From Hyposmocoma kahamanoa (lineage: Eukaryota > Arthropoda > Insecta > Lepidoptera > Cosmopterigidae), in NCBI RefSeq assembly GCF_003589595.1, contig NW_020653855.1:4716060-4780059 (forward strand): a stretch of DNA of 64,000 nucleotides, written 5' to 3'. A program made the translations under genes and the position numbers. Shown piece after piece: positions 31,275-41,801 of this stretch. The notes under the pieces are model-generated. The model was not told where the DNA came from. It ran no database searches and saw nothing but the letters and a program-made list of their open reading frames with translations. Every line of letters starts with the position of its first letter. The first letter of the stretch is position 1.

Positions 31275-34133
31275 CTACGGCACATAATGATTGTACGTGA
31301 CAGCGGTGTCCTTAGTTATGTGAACACGCGTCCAGTGCTGCATTACAGCACTGTCCACGTGCAGTCTATCTGCTACTGTCCGCAGGAGACCGTTGGAGCT
31401 GCCCCGCACCCTCTGTAACAGGGATGTGATACGTTTTCTGATGATGGCAGAAAAGCTATCAATCTCAGACGCGGCTAGCATCCCTGAAGCACTACAGTAA
31501 CGTGGAAGCCCCATCAGCGCCCTGAAAGCATTGTTATATTGCGTACGCAGAGCCCTGTATGCACCCTGAGTATAATTCAACCACAGGCTGCACGTGTACA
31601 GAGAATTACAATAAGCTCTAAACAGTGTGACTTTAACTTCATTTGTACAACGCGCAAACCTCCGAGAAAGCAAATTAGCTCGAATGCAAAGGGCCCTGCG
31701 CTCACGTTCCATGTCCAAATCATCCTTAAGCGATTCCGTGACCCAATGTCCCAGGTACTTGAAACTGCGCACTTGTCCAAGCGAATCACCATTGAGCATT
31801 ACGGGCGGAACTTTATAAGTCTTGCATCCAGCCTTAAACACAAGCAGCACACTTTTTGTTGTGTTGTACCTAAGACCGTGAGCCACAGCAAACCGCTCGC
31901 AGATGCGCAGGAGTTTCCTGAGAGCACTGATTGATGGGCACAGCAGCACCATATCGTCAGCGTAACTAATATTGTTGACAAAGGTACCGTCAATGGAACA
32001 CCCGACTCCGGCGCTGCTGAGCTCACCAATCAGCCCGTCCATGTACAGACTAAAAAGGGCTGGAGAAGTTATTCCCCCCTGCCGCACGCCACATTCCAGG
32101 CCGTACACGTCCGAGAGCCCCCCACAACACTTAACATAATTCCTTTGATTTGCATACCAGTACTTTAATATGGAAATACACTCAGGCGGCATACTTGTAT
32201 CATTATAGAGCTTTTTCCAAAGTATGTCATATTGAACCAAATCAAACGCCCTCGACAAGTCCAAAAATGCAGCATAAACAGGCGTACCTCGCACAGTATA
32301 GTACTGGACAGTCTGCTTGAGACACAGGACAGCGGCTTCAGTAGACAGACCCGGTCTAAAACCAAACTGTGCATCGTGTAGCTTAATATGAGCGCCCAGC
32401 TGCTGATCAAGCAGCCTGTCCAACACTTTCGCGATTATGGTCGCCAGAGATATTGGTCGGTAGTTTAATTTGTCACTCGTATCGCCAGTCTTATTTTTGA
32501 CAATCGGAACAACTATCGTCTCTAACATCCTGTCCGGTAAGTATCCATGACTAATGCAAAGGGAAAAGAACATGGCCAGCACTCGTGGTAAGTGTGCACC
32601 AGCATATTGCAAATGTTCAATGCTTAAGTGATCATGCCCAGGAGATTTGCCCCGAGACATTTTACCGAACACAGACCGAATATCTCCGGCAGTAATTACA
32701 ACCGGCTTACTGCTTGGCCATTTTTCACCATAACTGGCAGTATTATTATTATTTTTGCCACTTGAACCTGTACCCAGTGCCGACTGCACCATAAAATGAT
32801 TCTTGAACATTTCGGCTATTTGTGAGGGCTCACTCAGCCCCTCTATATTTGCTGGAAAACAAGGTTTTGGGTTAAGCTTTTTAGTTTGTTTCCAAAAATT
32901 TGGAAATTGTTTATCTGAGTGATACATAGCCAAAATGTCCATCTTAATCTGCTGCTTATTTGTGTGACACCACTTAAGCTTAACTTTGAAGGCTTTCCTT
33001 GATTCACACATTTTATCATACACATACCCAGCTCGAGGCTTATTATATAGAACCCAGTACTGAAACCAAAAGCGAGCCTCACTATGAGCTGCCTTTACAT
33101 GTTTATTCCAGCCACATATGTACTTTTTATTATAATTTGACAGTTTTCTTTTACAACTATGAATAGAAGCCTCGGTAAGCGTACTCACAATCTTATTATA
33201 CATCTCCAATAAGATCGTATTATGACTTTGATTATTACACATAGTATTGGCACAATCCTTACAAAACTCAGGGAAGTCAATTCGTTTAAGTTCCTCATTA
33301 CAATATTCTGTGTATAATGATATTTGAGATGCCTCTCTTTCGCCCCATATGATCGAATTGATACTTTTCCTATTACAGTCATGAGAAAACACAGTTTTAA
33401 ATCTTATCATACTCAGATTACACTGTAATTCCAACGGAAAGTGGTCAGACCAAAACACATTGTAATTAATTGACACATTCACAATTATATGTTTAGCACC
33501 TTGAGTTACGATACAATGATCAAGCCAGCTGCTAGTTCCATGACTGTCACTCACATAAGTGTATGAACCCGAAGACAAACCAAGCATCTCAATGTCAGCG
33601 CAGACCCAGTCCTGAACTGAACAAAACTCAAGTAGTTCATTACCAAATCGCCTACCTGGGTGAGCGTTAAAGTCACCAAGAAGAAAAGCGTATTCGACCT
33701 CACAAGTATCAATAATGGCATTCAACTCACCCAAGCAGTGTGTAAATTCCACTAAATGCATTGGTTCATCCGTAGGCATGTAAATTGAGAACACCAAAAA
33801 AGAACACTGAGCCAGGGTAACCTTAATGGCAATAACACGGTCACTGGAACACTGCACTGACGTTACCGAGTCAAAAATATTTTTTCGCCATAGAATAGCC
33901 ACTCCTCCGTAGGGACGCCCACGCAACACACCCGCCGACGTATCCACGGCAGATTTTCCAATAAAGTCGAAATCCCTGTCTACGGTCCCCAGCAGAGGGA
34001 TATCATGCGGTAATAAACACGTCTCTTGTAGTGCCAATATGTCTGCTGTCTTACACAGAGATCTTATACAGTCTATAGATCTTATTAAAGACCTACAGTT
34101 GAAAGTTATAAATTTGTTATAGCTGCAGTTCAT
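31275..34133 (-). CDS. L-beta ORF2: endonuclease and reverse transcriptase
   Basis: 952 residues from ATG at 34131-34133. The N-terminal AP endonuclease shows FNCRSL (11-16), LALQETC (33-39), YMPTDE (118-123), LGDFNAHPG (152-160), SSWLDHCI (201-208) and SDH (229-231). The RT has NYRPISLATIIAKVLDR (557-573), AQFGFRPGLSTEAAV (588-602), AFLDLSRAFD (622-631), GVRQGGITSP (682-691) and catalytic YADD (724-727). A C-terminal region follows with ERERRALCIRANLLSRRFAR and GLPRYCSASGML, without an RNase H domain. The length is normal for a two-domain LINE ORF2. All key catalytic residues are present. The ATG overlaps the ORF1 stop (TAATG), which points to translation by termination-reinitiation. Many short frames inside are shadows. 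Confidence 0.93.
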   Translation of the reverse strand: MNCSYNKFITFNCRSLIRSIDCIRSLCKTADILALQETCLLPHDIPLLGTVDRDFDFIGKSAVDTSAGVLRGRPYGGVAILWRKNIFDSVTSVQCSSDRVIAIKVTLAQCSFLVFSIYMPTDEPMHLVEFTHCLGELNAIIDTCEVEYAFLLGDFNAHPGRRFGNELLEFCSVQDWVCADIEMLGLSSGSYTYVSDSHGTSSWLDHCIVTQGAKHIIVNVSINYNVFWSDHFPLELQCNLSMIRFKTVFSHDCNRKSINSIIWGEREASQISLYTEYCNEELKRIDFPEFCKDCANTMCNNQSHNTILLEMYNKIVSTLTEASIHSCKRKLSNYNKKYICGWNKHVKAAHSEARFWFQYWVLYNKPRAGYVYDKMCESRKAFKVKLKWCHTNKQQIKMDILAMYHSDKQFPNFWKQTKKLNPKPCFPANIEGLSEPSQIAEMFKNHFMVQSALGTGSSGKNNNNTASYGEKWPSSKPVVITAGDIRSVFGKMSRGKSPGHDHLSIEHLQYAGAHLPRVLAMFFSLCISHGYLPDRMLETIVVPIVKNKTGDTSDKLNYRPISLATIIAKVLDRLLDQQLGAHIKLHDAQFGFRPGLSTEAAVLCLKQTVQYYTVRGTPVYAAFLDLSRAFDLVQYDILWKKLYNDTSMPPECISILKYWYANQRNYVKCCGGLSDVYGLECGVRQGGITSPALFSLYMDGLIGELSSAGVGCSIDGTFVNNISYADDMVLLCPSISALRKLLRICERFAVAHGLRYNTTKSVLLVFKAGCKTYKVPPVMLNGDSLGQVRSFKYLGHWVTESLKDDLDMERERRALCIRANLLSRRFARCTNEVKVTLFRAYCNSLYTCSLWLNYTQGAYRALRTQYNNAFRALMGLPRYCSASGMLAASEIDSFSAIIRKRITSLLQRVRGSSNGLLRTVADRLHVDSAVMQHWTRVHITKDTAVTYNHYVP

Positions 34134-35332
34134 TAAGAGGGTTTGTTATTATTCTTTCCATCACTTATACGTGAACGACTTTTCTTAAAGAAACGACGAA
34201 AGGTCACACCTTCTGGCCACAAACTGTCATTTAAAAATACTGATAATTTGTTTTTGGGAACACAAACTATGAAGGCGTTAAATGGTCTAGGCTCATTCGA
34301 CTTTAATTTTCGTAAATTTACACAGATCTGGGTTTTACTGCTGATATATTCAGTGATATCCTTTTCCGTTGTGTTCTTATCTACATTATTTATAAACAGA
34401 GGAATGTTTATATCAGCCGCCTTAAACTTTTCCGACGGGCCACTATCCGCTTTGCCATGATTGCTAACATACCGGTTTCTTATTCGTTTACGCTGAACGA
34501 CAATCCAATCCTCTGTAGGCAGTTCTTCTTTAGACTGCCAGTCACCCTCAACCGCCACAATGTCCGCCAGGGTCTTCGACGTCTTAGTCATAGTCTCAGG
34601 TGTTGAGAGGTGAACCAGATTGCTCAAAGATTTAACATTATTTTCGTCCACGAGAGCCGCGGTACTGTTCTTATCACTTAAAGGCGATGAGCGATGCCTC
34701 ACGCCCGAGTGCGAGCGAGATGGACCGTGCTGGTTCATAATAACCGGTTCGCTCGGCTGTTGCGCCTGTGAAATGTGCGATATATGCGGTAGTCCGAGCG
34801 GTCCACTATCCAAACAGTAACTGTTTTGACAACCACCGCCTCTTTTCTTATTGACAAAATAATCAGGCTCAGAGACGATTGATGCATATTTTAGGTTTGT
34901 CATTTCAGCTTTTGTATCTTGCAGTTGTTTTTGTGTTACGTAATCGGCTTTTATTGCTTGTAATTCACTTTTTAGCACTAGCACATCTTTCAGTAGCCTA
35001 GATGCATCTATGTGGTCAAAAGTCAATGGTGGAAGTTTTTGCAGCTCCTTGGCCACGAACACGGGTAGATCCTCCGGGCTTGTCTCCTTAAATACGGCAA
35101 TAACGTCATACAAGTCTTTGCAAGACTTCGACACCTTTTTTCTTGTTATTTTACGTTGGGACACGGCGGTAAATAACAACGTTTTAGCTTCGTCAATATC
35201 TTTACTTGAAAAACTCGATAAGCACAAGGTCACTAAAGACTTTTCATCCATAACATCTTGTTTGTTTTGAATAAAGGCAAGAAGTTCACAAATGACAATA
35301 TTACACGTCGAACATTTTAATGTAGACGACAT
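34133..35332 (-). CDS. L-beta ORF1: RNA-binding-type protein
   Basis: 399 residues from ATG at 35330-35332; the frame is open further upstream but has no other ATG. ORF1 proteins coat LINE RNA. The N terminus has MSSTLKCSTCNIVICELL, a compact CxxC pair, then a helical stretch (EKSLVTLCLSSFSSKDIDEA). Residues about 145-175 look coiled-coil-like (LKSELQAIKADYVTQKQL). A long polar, low-complexity linker is followed by a C-terminal domain with IPLFINNVDKNTTEKDI and ending FLNDSLWPEGVTFRRFFKK, which resembles the RRM-like terminal domain seen in some LINE ORF1s (inferred). No CCHC knuckles are seen. The TAA stop at 34133-34135 overlaps the ORF2 ATG. Confidence 0.85.
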   Translation of the reverse strand: MSSTLKCSTCNIVICELLAFIQNKQDVMDEKSLVTLCLSSFSSKDIDEAKTLLFTAVSQRKITRKKVSKSCKDLYDVIAVFKETSPEDLPVFVAKELQKLPPLTFDHIDASRLLKDVLVLKSELQAIKADYVTQKQLQDTKAEMTNLKYASIVSEPDYFVNKKRGGGCQNSYCLDSGPLGLPHISHISQAQQPSEPVIMNQHGPSRSHSGVRHRSSPLSDKNSTAALVDENNVKSLSNLVHLSTPETMTKTSKTLADIVAVEGDWQSKEELPTEDWIVVQRKRIRNRYVSNHGKADSGPSEKFKAADINIPLFINNVDKNTTEKDITEYISSKTQICVNLRKLKSNEPRPFNAFIVCVPKNKLSVFLNDSLWPEGVTFRRFFKKSRSRISDGKNNNKPS

Positions 35333-35454
35333 TGCAAAACCGGTTATGCGTACGCGCCCGGTGCGTCCGCCCGCTAGCTCTAACGGACTGAATATGCCAT
35401 ATTCCAAAGGTAAAATTTTTTTAAGACTTTTCCTAGGAATGGCTCTTGTCAAAT

Positions 35455-35870
35455 AAACTTACATGATATGGAATACACTTTAAATAATATTTGTGTGGAA
35501 TCTAGATTCACGTCATCTTTCCATACATCTTTATCTAACACACAGTCTTAAATTTTGTAATATGACTTTTCAATTAAAATACTTTTAATGTAGGTTTTAA
35601 ACTTAGGAAATGATAAGCTTAATATATGCTCCAGAATCGTATTATAAAAACATACCTATACAGTTGTTCCCCATAAAATTATCGTTTACCTTAGTTAAAC
35701 GAAATCGTGGTACCATGAATTTGGACTTAGTTCCAAATATTAATATTATGGATATCTTCTTTCTTAATGAAATTATGAACGTATTTTTCTATGTTTTAGT
35801 AACTGGCAATACCTTTCGCTAAACCTGAAAGAAAACATAATAAAACCTGCATGTCGAAGAAATTTACAAC
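35455..35870 (-). pseudogene. L-delta LINE relic, C terminus and 3' UTR
   Basis: On the minus strand nucleotide blocks AACTAAGTCCAAATTCATGG, TGGTACCACGATTTCG, CATTTCCTAAGTTTAAAAC and GATAAAGATGTATGGAA match the plus-strand copy at 45.8-46.06 kb closely, though the frame is broken. It ends in TTTATTTGAC next to the L-beta 5' border. Confidence 0.65.
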
Positions 35871-36254
35871 CTTTGAAAATCGTATGAAGTAATTTACCAG
35901 CATTAGGCGTGTGTGGCAGACTAGGTCCTTAAGGCGCTTTCAAATTAGATGCTTCTAGTAGCAGTGGCGCGACTATGGCGCGGCAGCCGCGCGTTTGTAA
36001 CGCTTTGACCTTGTCCATAAGGGGCGAATTCACCGTTAATCGTCTCACGAGAATACATACGAGCGTCGTCGAGGTACTGGATACTATACATCACGTTCAC
36101 AAGCACAGAACAATAAATACAGTAGAACTGGTTAGTTAGCGTCAGACGCGTGTCAAGTATAGGTCTCGAAAGACCTATCCGAGCTCAATCCGCCATTTTG
36201 GTATTTCATATCATAGAAAAGTCTTATTTTAACACATTTTCAATTTTCTTTTTA
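35871..36254. other. No gene recognised
   Basis: Includes a short GC-rich patch (36.0 kb, GGCGCGGCAGCCGCGCG); no frame or shared repeat. Confidence 0.35.
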
Positions 36255-36675
36255 TCGTAATATGTTTTTTGTTACAAGAAACGAAAGTATCGCTTCTGTT
36301 TTGGACAACTAAATTAATAACTCCAATTCGTCGTCGTTCAGCAATTAACCGCTAGATGGCAACACATTGTTTGAAATGATAATATGATAATATATTTATT
36401 GCAGTTTACATAATATAAATAATACAAATTTTACATTATATTACGTATACATGTAATACCCTGTAAGGGCATAGCAATATAAAAACTTATAATATGGTTT
36501 AATTACATTTCAAGCCTTAGCAATAATTATTATTACAAAATTTCTTATTATATTTCTTATCATATATATAAACATATTATTAATTGTACAATTATGTGTT
36601 ATACTAGTTTTAATTAGACGATAATAAAATTTCAATATAATATCGAAATATTTTTTTTGTTACAAGAAACGAAAG
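36255..36675 (-). repeat. LINE-like 3' segment between direct repeats
   Basis: GTTACAAGAAACGAAAG occurs at 36271-36287 and 36659-36675, within a longer imperfect match of about 36 bp. Between them, the minus strand ends in TGCAATAAATATATTATCAT, resembling the L-gamma 3' end. This may be a short LINE insertion with a long target duplication, or a segmental duplication. Confidence 0.4.
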
Positions 36676-36769
36676 CAAAGCTTAGACGGGGAAATGTCTT
36701 AAAGCGACTATTGCCTTTTTCCACAGTGTGCATAAAGGTGTAACTGAGCATTCCGTTTGTTCCATTGGA

Positions 36770-37182
36770 CACCATTGATCATGGCTATACCGTGTTGCTA
36801 TTGGTTAATAGTTTGCAACAGAAAACTTGCCGTTTTACTCTTTTAACAATTTTATATCTTTTATTAATGTGCTTAGTACCGTAAGTAATTTTATAACCGT
36901 AGAACAGTCACAGTTAAGGGAATAAGTCGTTTTATGTTTTAAAGTTTGTTAACATAAGTAGTGTTATTACCCTTAAGCACTCATAAACAAGAATGCAACT
37001 AGAAAAAAACTTTAAAAAAAAAAACAACATAACGAAAACTTAGATGTACACCTAAAGCTAGAATTCATAAAAAGTACTAATAATAAATGCGAACAACAAA
37101 TAATCAATAAATTGATGGCTTTTTGCCTCACCTGAAAAGTGTCGATTTTGAGTTATTCCCTTTTTCACTGGAGGCACTGATT
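36770..37182 (-). repeat. Old repeat R3, copy 2
   Basis: Inverse counterpart of 3163-3585, with blocks GTTTGTTAACATAAGTAGTG, CACTCATAAACAAGAATGC, AGTGTCGATTTTGAGTTATT and CCCTTTTTCACTGG. Confidence 0.65.
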
Positions 37183-38289
37183 TAATACTGATTGAATCTG
37201 TCGTTAAACGCTCTGGAGGCAATGTACTAATACATTAGATGCAATTGTCAGTTTCCATGAAACCCGAGTAGCTCTGAACTATCTTACTTCTTTCTGTCGA
37301 ACTGACCACGGGTAAGCGTGTTGCTACTTTTCATTTTTCGGTAGTACTTTTTGCACTGGAAGTAGGTAAGCCACCACTAAACTGTCTTAAGGACCTTTTT
37401 GTTATCGATAGTGACTATAAAATGGTTCCACTTAGAACCTGTTAAATAATACGGAACTTTATGTAAATTTCAACAAAGAAATTCTCTTTTCTAATCGAAC
37501 AATCCTAATTTAGTGACAATTCTTCAAAAGTTATTCCGAAGACTTTTACATCTTTATTATTAAAATTACTCCTCAACAGAGTACGGTTTTATTGGTTTTT
37601 TAAATGTAGAAATTAAACTTGTTTTGTTAAATTAGAAACAGATTTAGAAAATTACATAATTCGTTCATAACAATACACAACGGTAATTGGAAACAAACAA
37701 ATTCAAGTTAAAATAAATAAATATTTTCTCAAACATGCACGGAAATGTTTGCATTACTTTCAAGAAACGAACACGGGAAGTTAGTCATTTATTGACCGTA
37801 AGACTTCTTACCGGCCAAATAAGCATGAAAATCCATGTCCACTTTTCCAAAATGTTAACACTAGAAGAACTATGTAAAAAGGAAACACTCATACAGCCAA
37901 CTGTCAAGTGTTAGTAATTGCGAGAATTAAAAATACCAACGTGTACCGCCTACTTAAAAAAAAAAGAAAAAGGCGGTAAAATAAACTAAAGTGCTTTGGT
38001 ATTATTTTCTGTTTTTCATCTTTTTTGTATTTTCGTCGTGAAAACGAATAAGACGAGCGGTAACGAAAATGCAGTAATGGATTGTACTACTTCTAATTAG
38101 CGATGGAAAACTTGTTGCCGGCTATGAGCAAAGTAAGATACATGAAAACTTATGAAACTTTCATGCAATATAGAAGAAAAAAAAATGCTAATTCGTTTTC
38201 ATGAACTGTGTTTGTAGTTTATTTTAGCGAACTTGCTGATACTTAAAAGCCATCAATTATGGGCCACTTATTCCATACTCAATGTTTAT
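37183..38289. other. No gene recognised
   Basis: AT-rich sequence with an A-run near 37955; nothing assignable. Confidence 0.4.
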
Positions 38290-38297
38290 ACATAAAC

Positions 38298-38583
38298 CAT
38301 TGACTTACAATTATATGGACGTCGGGTCCGCGCTAAAAAGTGTCCGAACTTATAGGACGTTAAAATCGTATACAGAGCGTCATTCAGGCTTTAGTCTTCG
38401 TTTGTTCGACTGACAGCGAAGCAAGCAAAATTAGACAGTACTGCGATGACATTACAATTTAAATTCAACGTTTTAGCTTTTTCATATTCCTTTACATGTC
38501 ACTACGTTTAAATAGGTTGACTTGGCACATTTTATTCGTGGTTTTTGTATTAGACCCGTCGTCCATGTATTTGTAAGTCAATG
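38298..38583. mobile_element. T1 MITE, copy 2
   Basis: 286 bp with ends CATTGACTTACAATTATATG and the inverse of CATTGACTTACAAATACATG. Perfect 8-bp target duplication ACATAAAC at 38290-38297 and 38584-38591. Non-coding. Confidence 0.92.
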
Positions 38584-38591
38584 ACATAAAC

Positions 38592-38993
38592 CAACTTAAA
38601 CACAGCGCCATCATTGGAATATAGACAGTATCTTGGAGTAATGACGTTTTGAAAAATTATGACAGCGACCATAGACTAAGGCCGAATTCACAACGTGACA
38701 ATCAAGGCTCATCATGTTTTATATATTTTTCTTCCTGAAAATGATGAAAAATAATCGAAAACAACTTATTTTTAATAGATAGATAGTACGATAGGACGAT
38801 TCAGACCATTACAAAAGAAAGAGAAGGCATTATAAAGTTCAATTAGCGTTATTTATTTCTTAGTTTTTTCCATCACTATAACATTATTATATTACTTAGT
38901 TGACAAGTTTGTTATAGTACGAATATGAGTAATATTTTATTTGTCTTATATTCAATTAAGATTGTTTTTGAAAGGTTATGATAGGCCCCCAGC
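38592..38993. other. No gene recognised
   Basis: AT-rich; no shared repeat found. Confidence 0.4.
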
Positions 38994-39321
38994 CAGTGGT
39001 GGATTTGCAGTCTGGGCCGCCCGAGGCCATATAGTCAGTAACAGAATCCGTTCAGTAGTTTTTGAGTTTGTCGTGATTAGACAGACAGACAGACGTAGTG
39101 TTGTAGTGATTATATATCACATTATAGATATGTAACATATTTATATTTTATTAGATTTAAGATAATTGTTATACGATGCGGTACAGTGGGGCCGGCCATA
39201 ATGTGCGTGAGCCTATAGCATATTTAAGTACTTTGAGTTATTTCTTCTCATCATCTGTGATTTTTTTGATTGGCCGCCCCTAGGTTCGGGCCTACTGGGC
39301 CTTAGAGCAAATCCGCCACTG
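38994..39321. mobile_element. Putative hAT-type MITE
   Basis: 328 bp with ends CAGTGGTGGATTTGCAG and the inverse of CAGTGGCGGATTTGCTC. CAGTGGCG-type termini are typical of hAT elements. Inside is CCGTTCAGTAGTTTTTGAG followed by an AGAC run. The flanks (CCCCCAGC and CCCGCCAA) are a poor duplication. Single copy in the window. Confidence 0.55.
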
Positions 39322-39659
39322 CCCGCCAACGCTATGCAATGCGAGTGCATTGCAAAGTTATGCGAATGTGTGTGTTCGTACACGACGCGGTCGCACACAC
39401 ATCTACGCAGCTGCGATTGTATGAAGTGTATTGTTTTTTCTTCAAGTTACCAAAAAATTACTGAGCATTTTTATAATATAAGAAGATTATTATGTAAATT
39501 ACAATAAGCTGTCCCGAATGTCGGCCATGTTTAAAATATTCATAAAGTTGTAGACGACCAGTAATTGCTTTTGTTGTTTTTTTTTGCTAATCAAACCTGC
39601 AAATTTCCATTAACCGATTTAAATAAAACTAGAGAGATAGATGTAATTATGACAATGAC
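39322..39659. other. No gene recognised
   Basis: No shared repeat found, except a faint T5-like AACCGATTTAAATAAAACT near 39617. Confidence 0.35.
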
Positions 39660-39850
39660 TATAACGCATACACTCAACATAGCCATGCACTAGGGAAACC
39701 CTGTGTCGTGGGTGCAATGGACACACGTAGACAACCACAAAATACACCCAAACTCACGAGAGAAATAAATGTAGGCCATACAAATATTTCTACCGTTCCG
39801 GGAATCGAACCTGGGACCTCTGCGTGGCAGTCCGGCATGGTAACCGTTCG
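39660..39850 (-). repeat. tRNA-derived SINE, family S2
   Basis: Minus strand: CGAACGGTTACCATGCCGG near 39845, GGTTCGATTCCCGGAACGG near 39800, the S2 body and TTTCCCTAGTGCATGGCTAT near 39685. The extreme 5' head is missing. Confidence 0.75.
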
Positions 39851-40263
39851 AATTCCACAAACTTTTGTAGTCGGTTCAATATAAAAAAGATAAAATCATT
39901 AACATTCCACTATTGAAAAATGTTCTATATTGAAGTCCAATAACTGAAATGCTCATTTCTGATTCTGCATCAAGACAGGAATGCAAAAACGTGCCATACG
40001 CGTATTGGTTGGTGTAAAACACAGACATTCCTGCAGAAATATATTTGTAGCGCAACGCATAATGATGCACTACTCACTCCACATATACGTAATCATAATG
40101 TACGTTAGAAATAGTCTTTCTTCATTTACTACTATAAACGTTTCTGGCATCCCACTCCGCCGTACCGATCATTTGAGAACAGTCCCCGGACGCATGGCAC
40201 TTGCAGAGAAAAACCCGCGTGTCATCGGATCTACTTACTACGCGCTTCTACCCGCTATTCTTA

Positions 40264-40438
40264 GGGTCGTATTCCAGAACTCTACTCAATGCTCAAGTCA
40301 GGATTTGAGGAGACTTGAGTATGATTTCAAGCAATGGAAATACGACCCTAATGGCAAGGATTGAGTATGATTTTCAGTGCTCACTGCAATACTCAAGTCC
40401 TGACTTGAGTATTGCAGTAGAGTTCTGGAATACGACCC
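40264..40438. mobile_element. T3 MITE, copy 2
   Basis: 175 bp with ends GGGTCGTATTCCAGAACTC and its inverse, flanked by a perfect TTA duplication (40261-40263 and 40439-40441). Inserted in the L-epsilon coding remnant, which reads continuously when the element and one TTA are ignored. Confidence 0.9.
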
Positions 40439-40484
40439 TTAGACTTGAACCCTGAGGAGATTTAGGCGCCAACTGAAAGACCTT

Positions 40485-40932
40485 TTTAACCGACTTTAAA
40501 AAAGGAGGAGGTTCTCAATTCGACTGTATGTTGTTTTGTATGTATCTTACGCGATAGCTCCGATATTTGTGAACCGATTTTCATGATTCTTTTTTGTTGG
40601 AAAGGAGGTACTTCCATAGTGGTCCCATTTCATTTTGAAGAAAATCATCCACCTCTAAGGGTGGCTGTTCACGCATGAAGATTCATTTTTATAAATAGCG
40701 CCTAAATTTTTTCATAAGGAGCAATTATTTTAACGGTTGATTTTGCTATTTTCCAATTCAAGGCGTTTTTCTCTCTCAATATACTTTGAGTAGTGAGAAC
40801 CGATTTTTATTATCTCCTGTGTCAAGTCCTATATAGTGGCGAACTACGAGATATTTCAATAAAACTTGGCAAATGGACGTAATTCCGCGTACTTTTGAGG
40901 TCGGTTTGTTTAGTACTATGTACTGAGATGAT
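40485..40932 (+). mobile_element. T5 MITE, near-complete
   Basis: 448 bp from TTTTTAACCGACTTTAAAAA to TTTTGAGGTCGGTTTGTTTA with GTACTGAGATG at the end. It interrupts the end of L-epsilon. Confidence 0.75.
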
Positions 40933-41232
40933 TTTGGAATTATTTTTGTACTCTGTGAATGAATTTATGGACCTAAACATGTAACGCCATTGAGTATTTT
41001 CTATTTTATTTTAATTTTTATCGCATTGACATCCTTTTGTAAATTTTATTATCAACTTATGATGATCCTTGATGGAGAATGATTTTTATAGTAATTTAAT
41101 GACAACAATATTATTATTAATGAATTGTTCATTTTCTAATTATTGTGTATTTTTCTTCTTATACTTTTATATGTAGTGTAATTTATACAGTAATATTATA
41201 TTTGAGAAATAAATAAAATCAGAATCTGAAAC

Positions 41233-41545
41233 AACCTACAAACTTTTTCACAATTCTGACAAAGGTAAAAAAAAACCTTAATTGTCGTTAATAGAACAAA
41301 AAAGTCAGCTTTATTCGAACTTCGTTGAAATTCGGTATTTTGCCCGTCTCTAAACTTGCCTTCATTGAAATCTCAGTGAGTTATGACAAATAATACAATG
41401 GAGGAAGACAAATGGGACAGTTTAAATAACTTCCGTCGTTTAAAGAGACAGTGAATTGGCAGCTGGCGCGCAAATTTACGATCAATTCAAGGACATATTG
41501 GTGGATAAATTTAGAAACTTTCTCCAATATCGTTTTGTAGCATTA
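41233..41545. other. No gene recognised
   Basis: No shared repeat found. Confidence 0.4.
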
Positions 41546-41801
41546 GAGCTCCTTGTGAATGAGTTTGTCTAGGGAAATACTGCCACCTTGCCTATTTGTG
41601 TCGCCAAGCAGTAATGTGAACATTACTGCGTTCCAGTTTTGAAGTATAAGGGTGTTGGTGGAAATACACGCACATGGGATTTGTCGATTTATGTGTCGGT
41701 GCGCCACAGACTTTGCGATTTAAAGCACTGCAAGTGTTATGGCTTATCGCTTACCACCAGGTGTACGAATTATTCGTTACAGCGCTTGGTAATATAAAAA
41801 A
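41546..41801 (+). repeat. RB repeat, near-complete
   Basis: Runs from AGAGCTCCTTGTGAATGAG through GCCACCTTGCCTATTTGTG, CTGCGTTCCAGTTTTGAAG and GCTTACCACCAGGTGTACG to a short A-run. Confidence 0.7.

Larger units (their letters stand above)
31131..35449 (-). mobile_element. L-beta non-LTR retrotransposon, two open ORFs
   Basis: A 4.3-kb LINE in minus orientation with a GC-richer 5' leader (35333-35449), ORF1, ORF2 overlapping by one base, and a short AT-rich 3' UTR ending in an AAAT-type microsatellite near 31131-31167. Both ORFs are uninterrupted, unlike every other LINE here, so the insertion is probably the youngest. The 5' border abuts an L-delta relic near 35450. I could not find a convincing target duplication. 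Clade: probably in the CR1/L2 to Jockey range, not resolved by eye. A diverged relative's tail lies at 21.1-21.5 kb. Confidence 0.85.
39961..41232 (+). mobile_element. L-epsilon LINE tail with two nested MITEs
   Basis: The plus strand encodes QKRAIRVLVGVKHRHSCRNI from 39981, IYVIIMYVRNSLSSFTT and ALAEKNPRVIGSTYYALLP to about 40260. T3 interrupts it, and coding resumes near 40442 with LRLEP and, after a frameshift, FRRQLKDLF. T5 interrupts again at 40485. The 3' UTR from about 40933 ends in AAATAAATAAAATCAGAATC at 41232. A 5'-truncated Jockey/CR1-group element, older than both MITEs. Confidence 0.7.
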
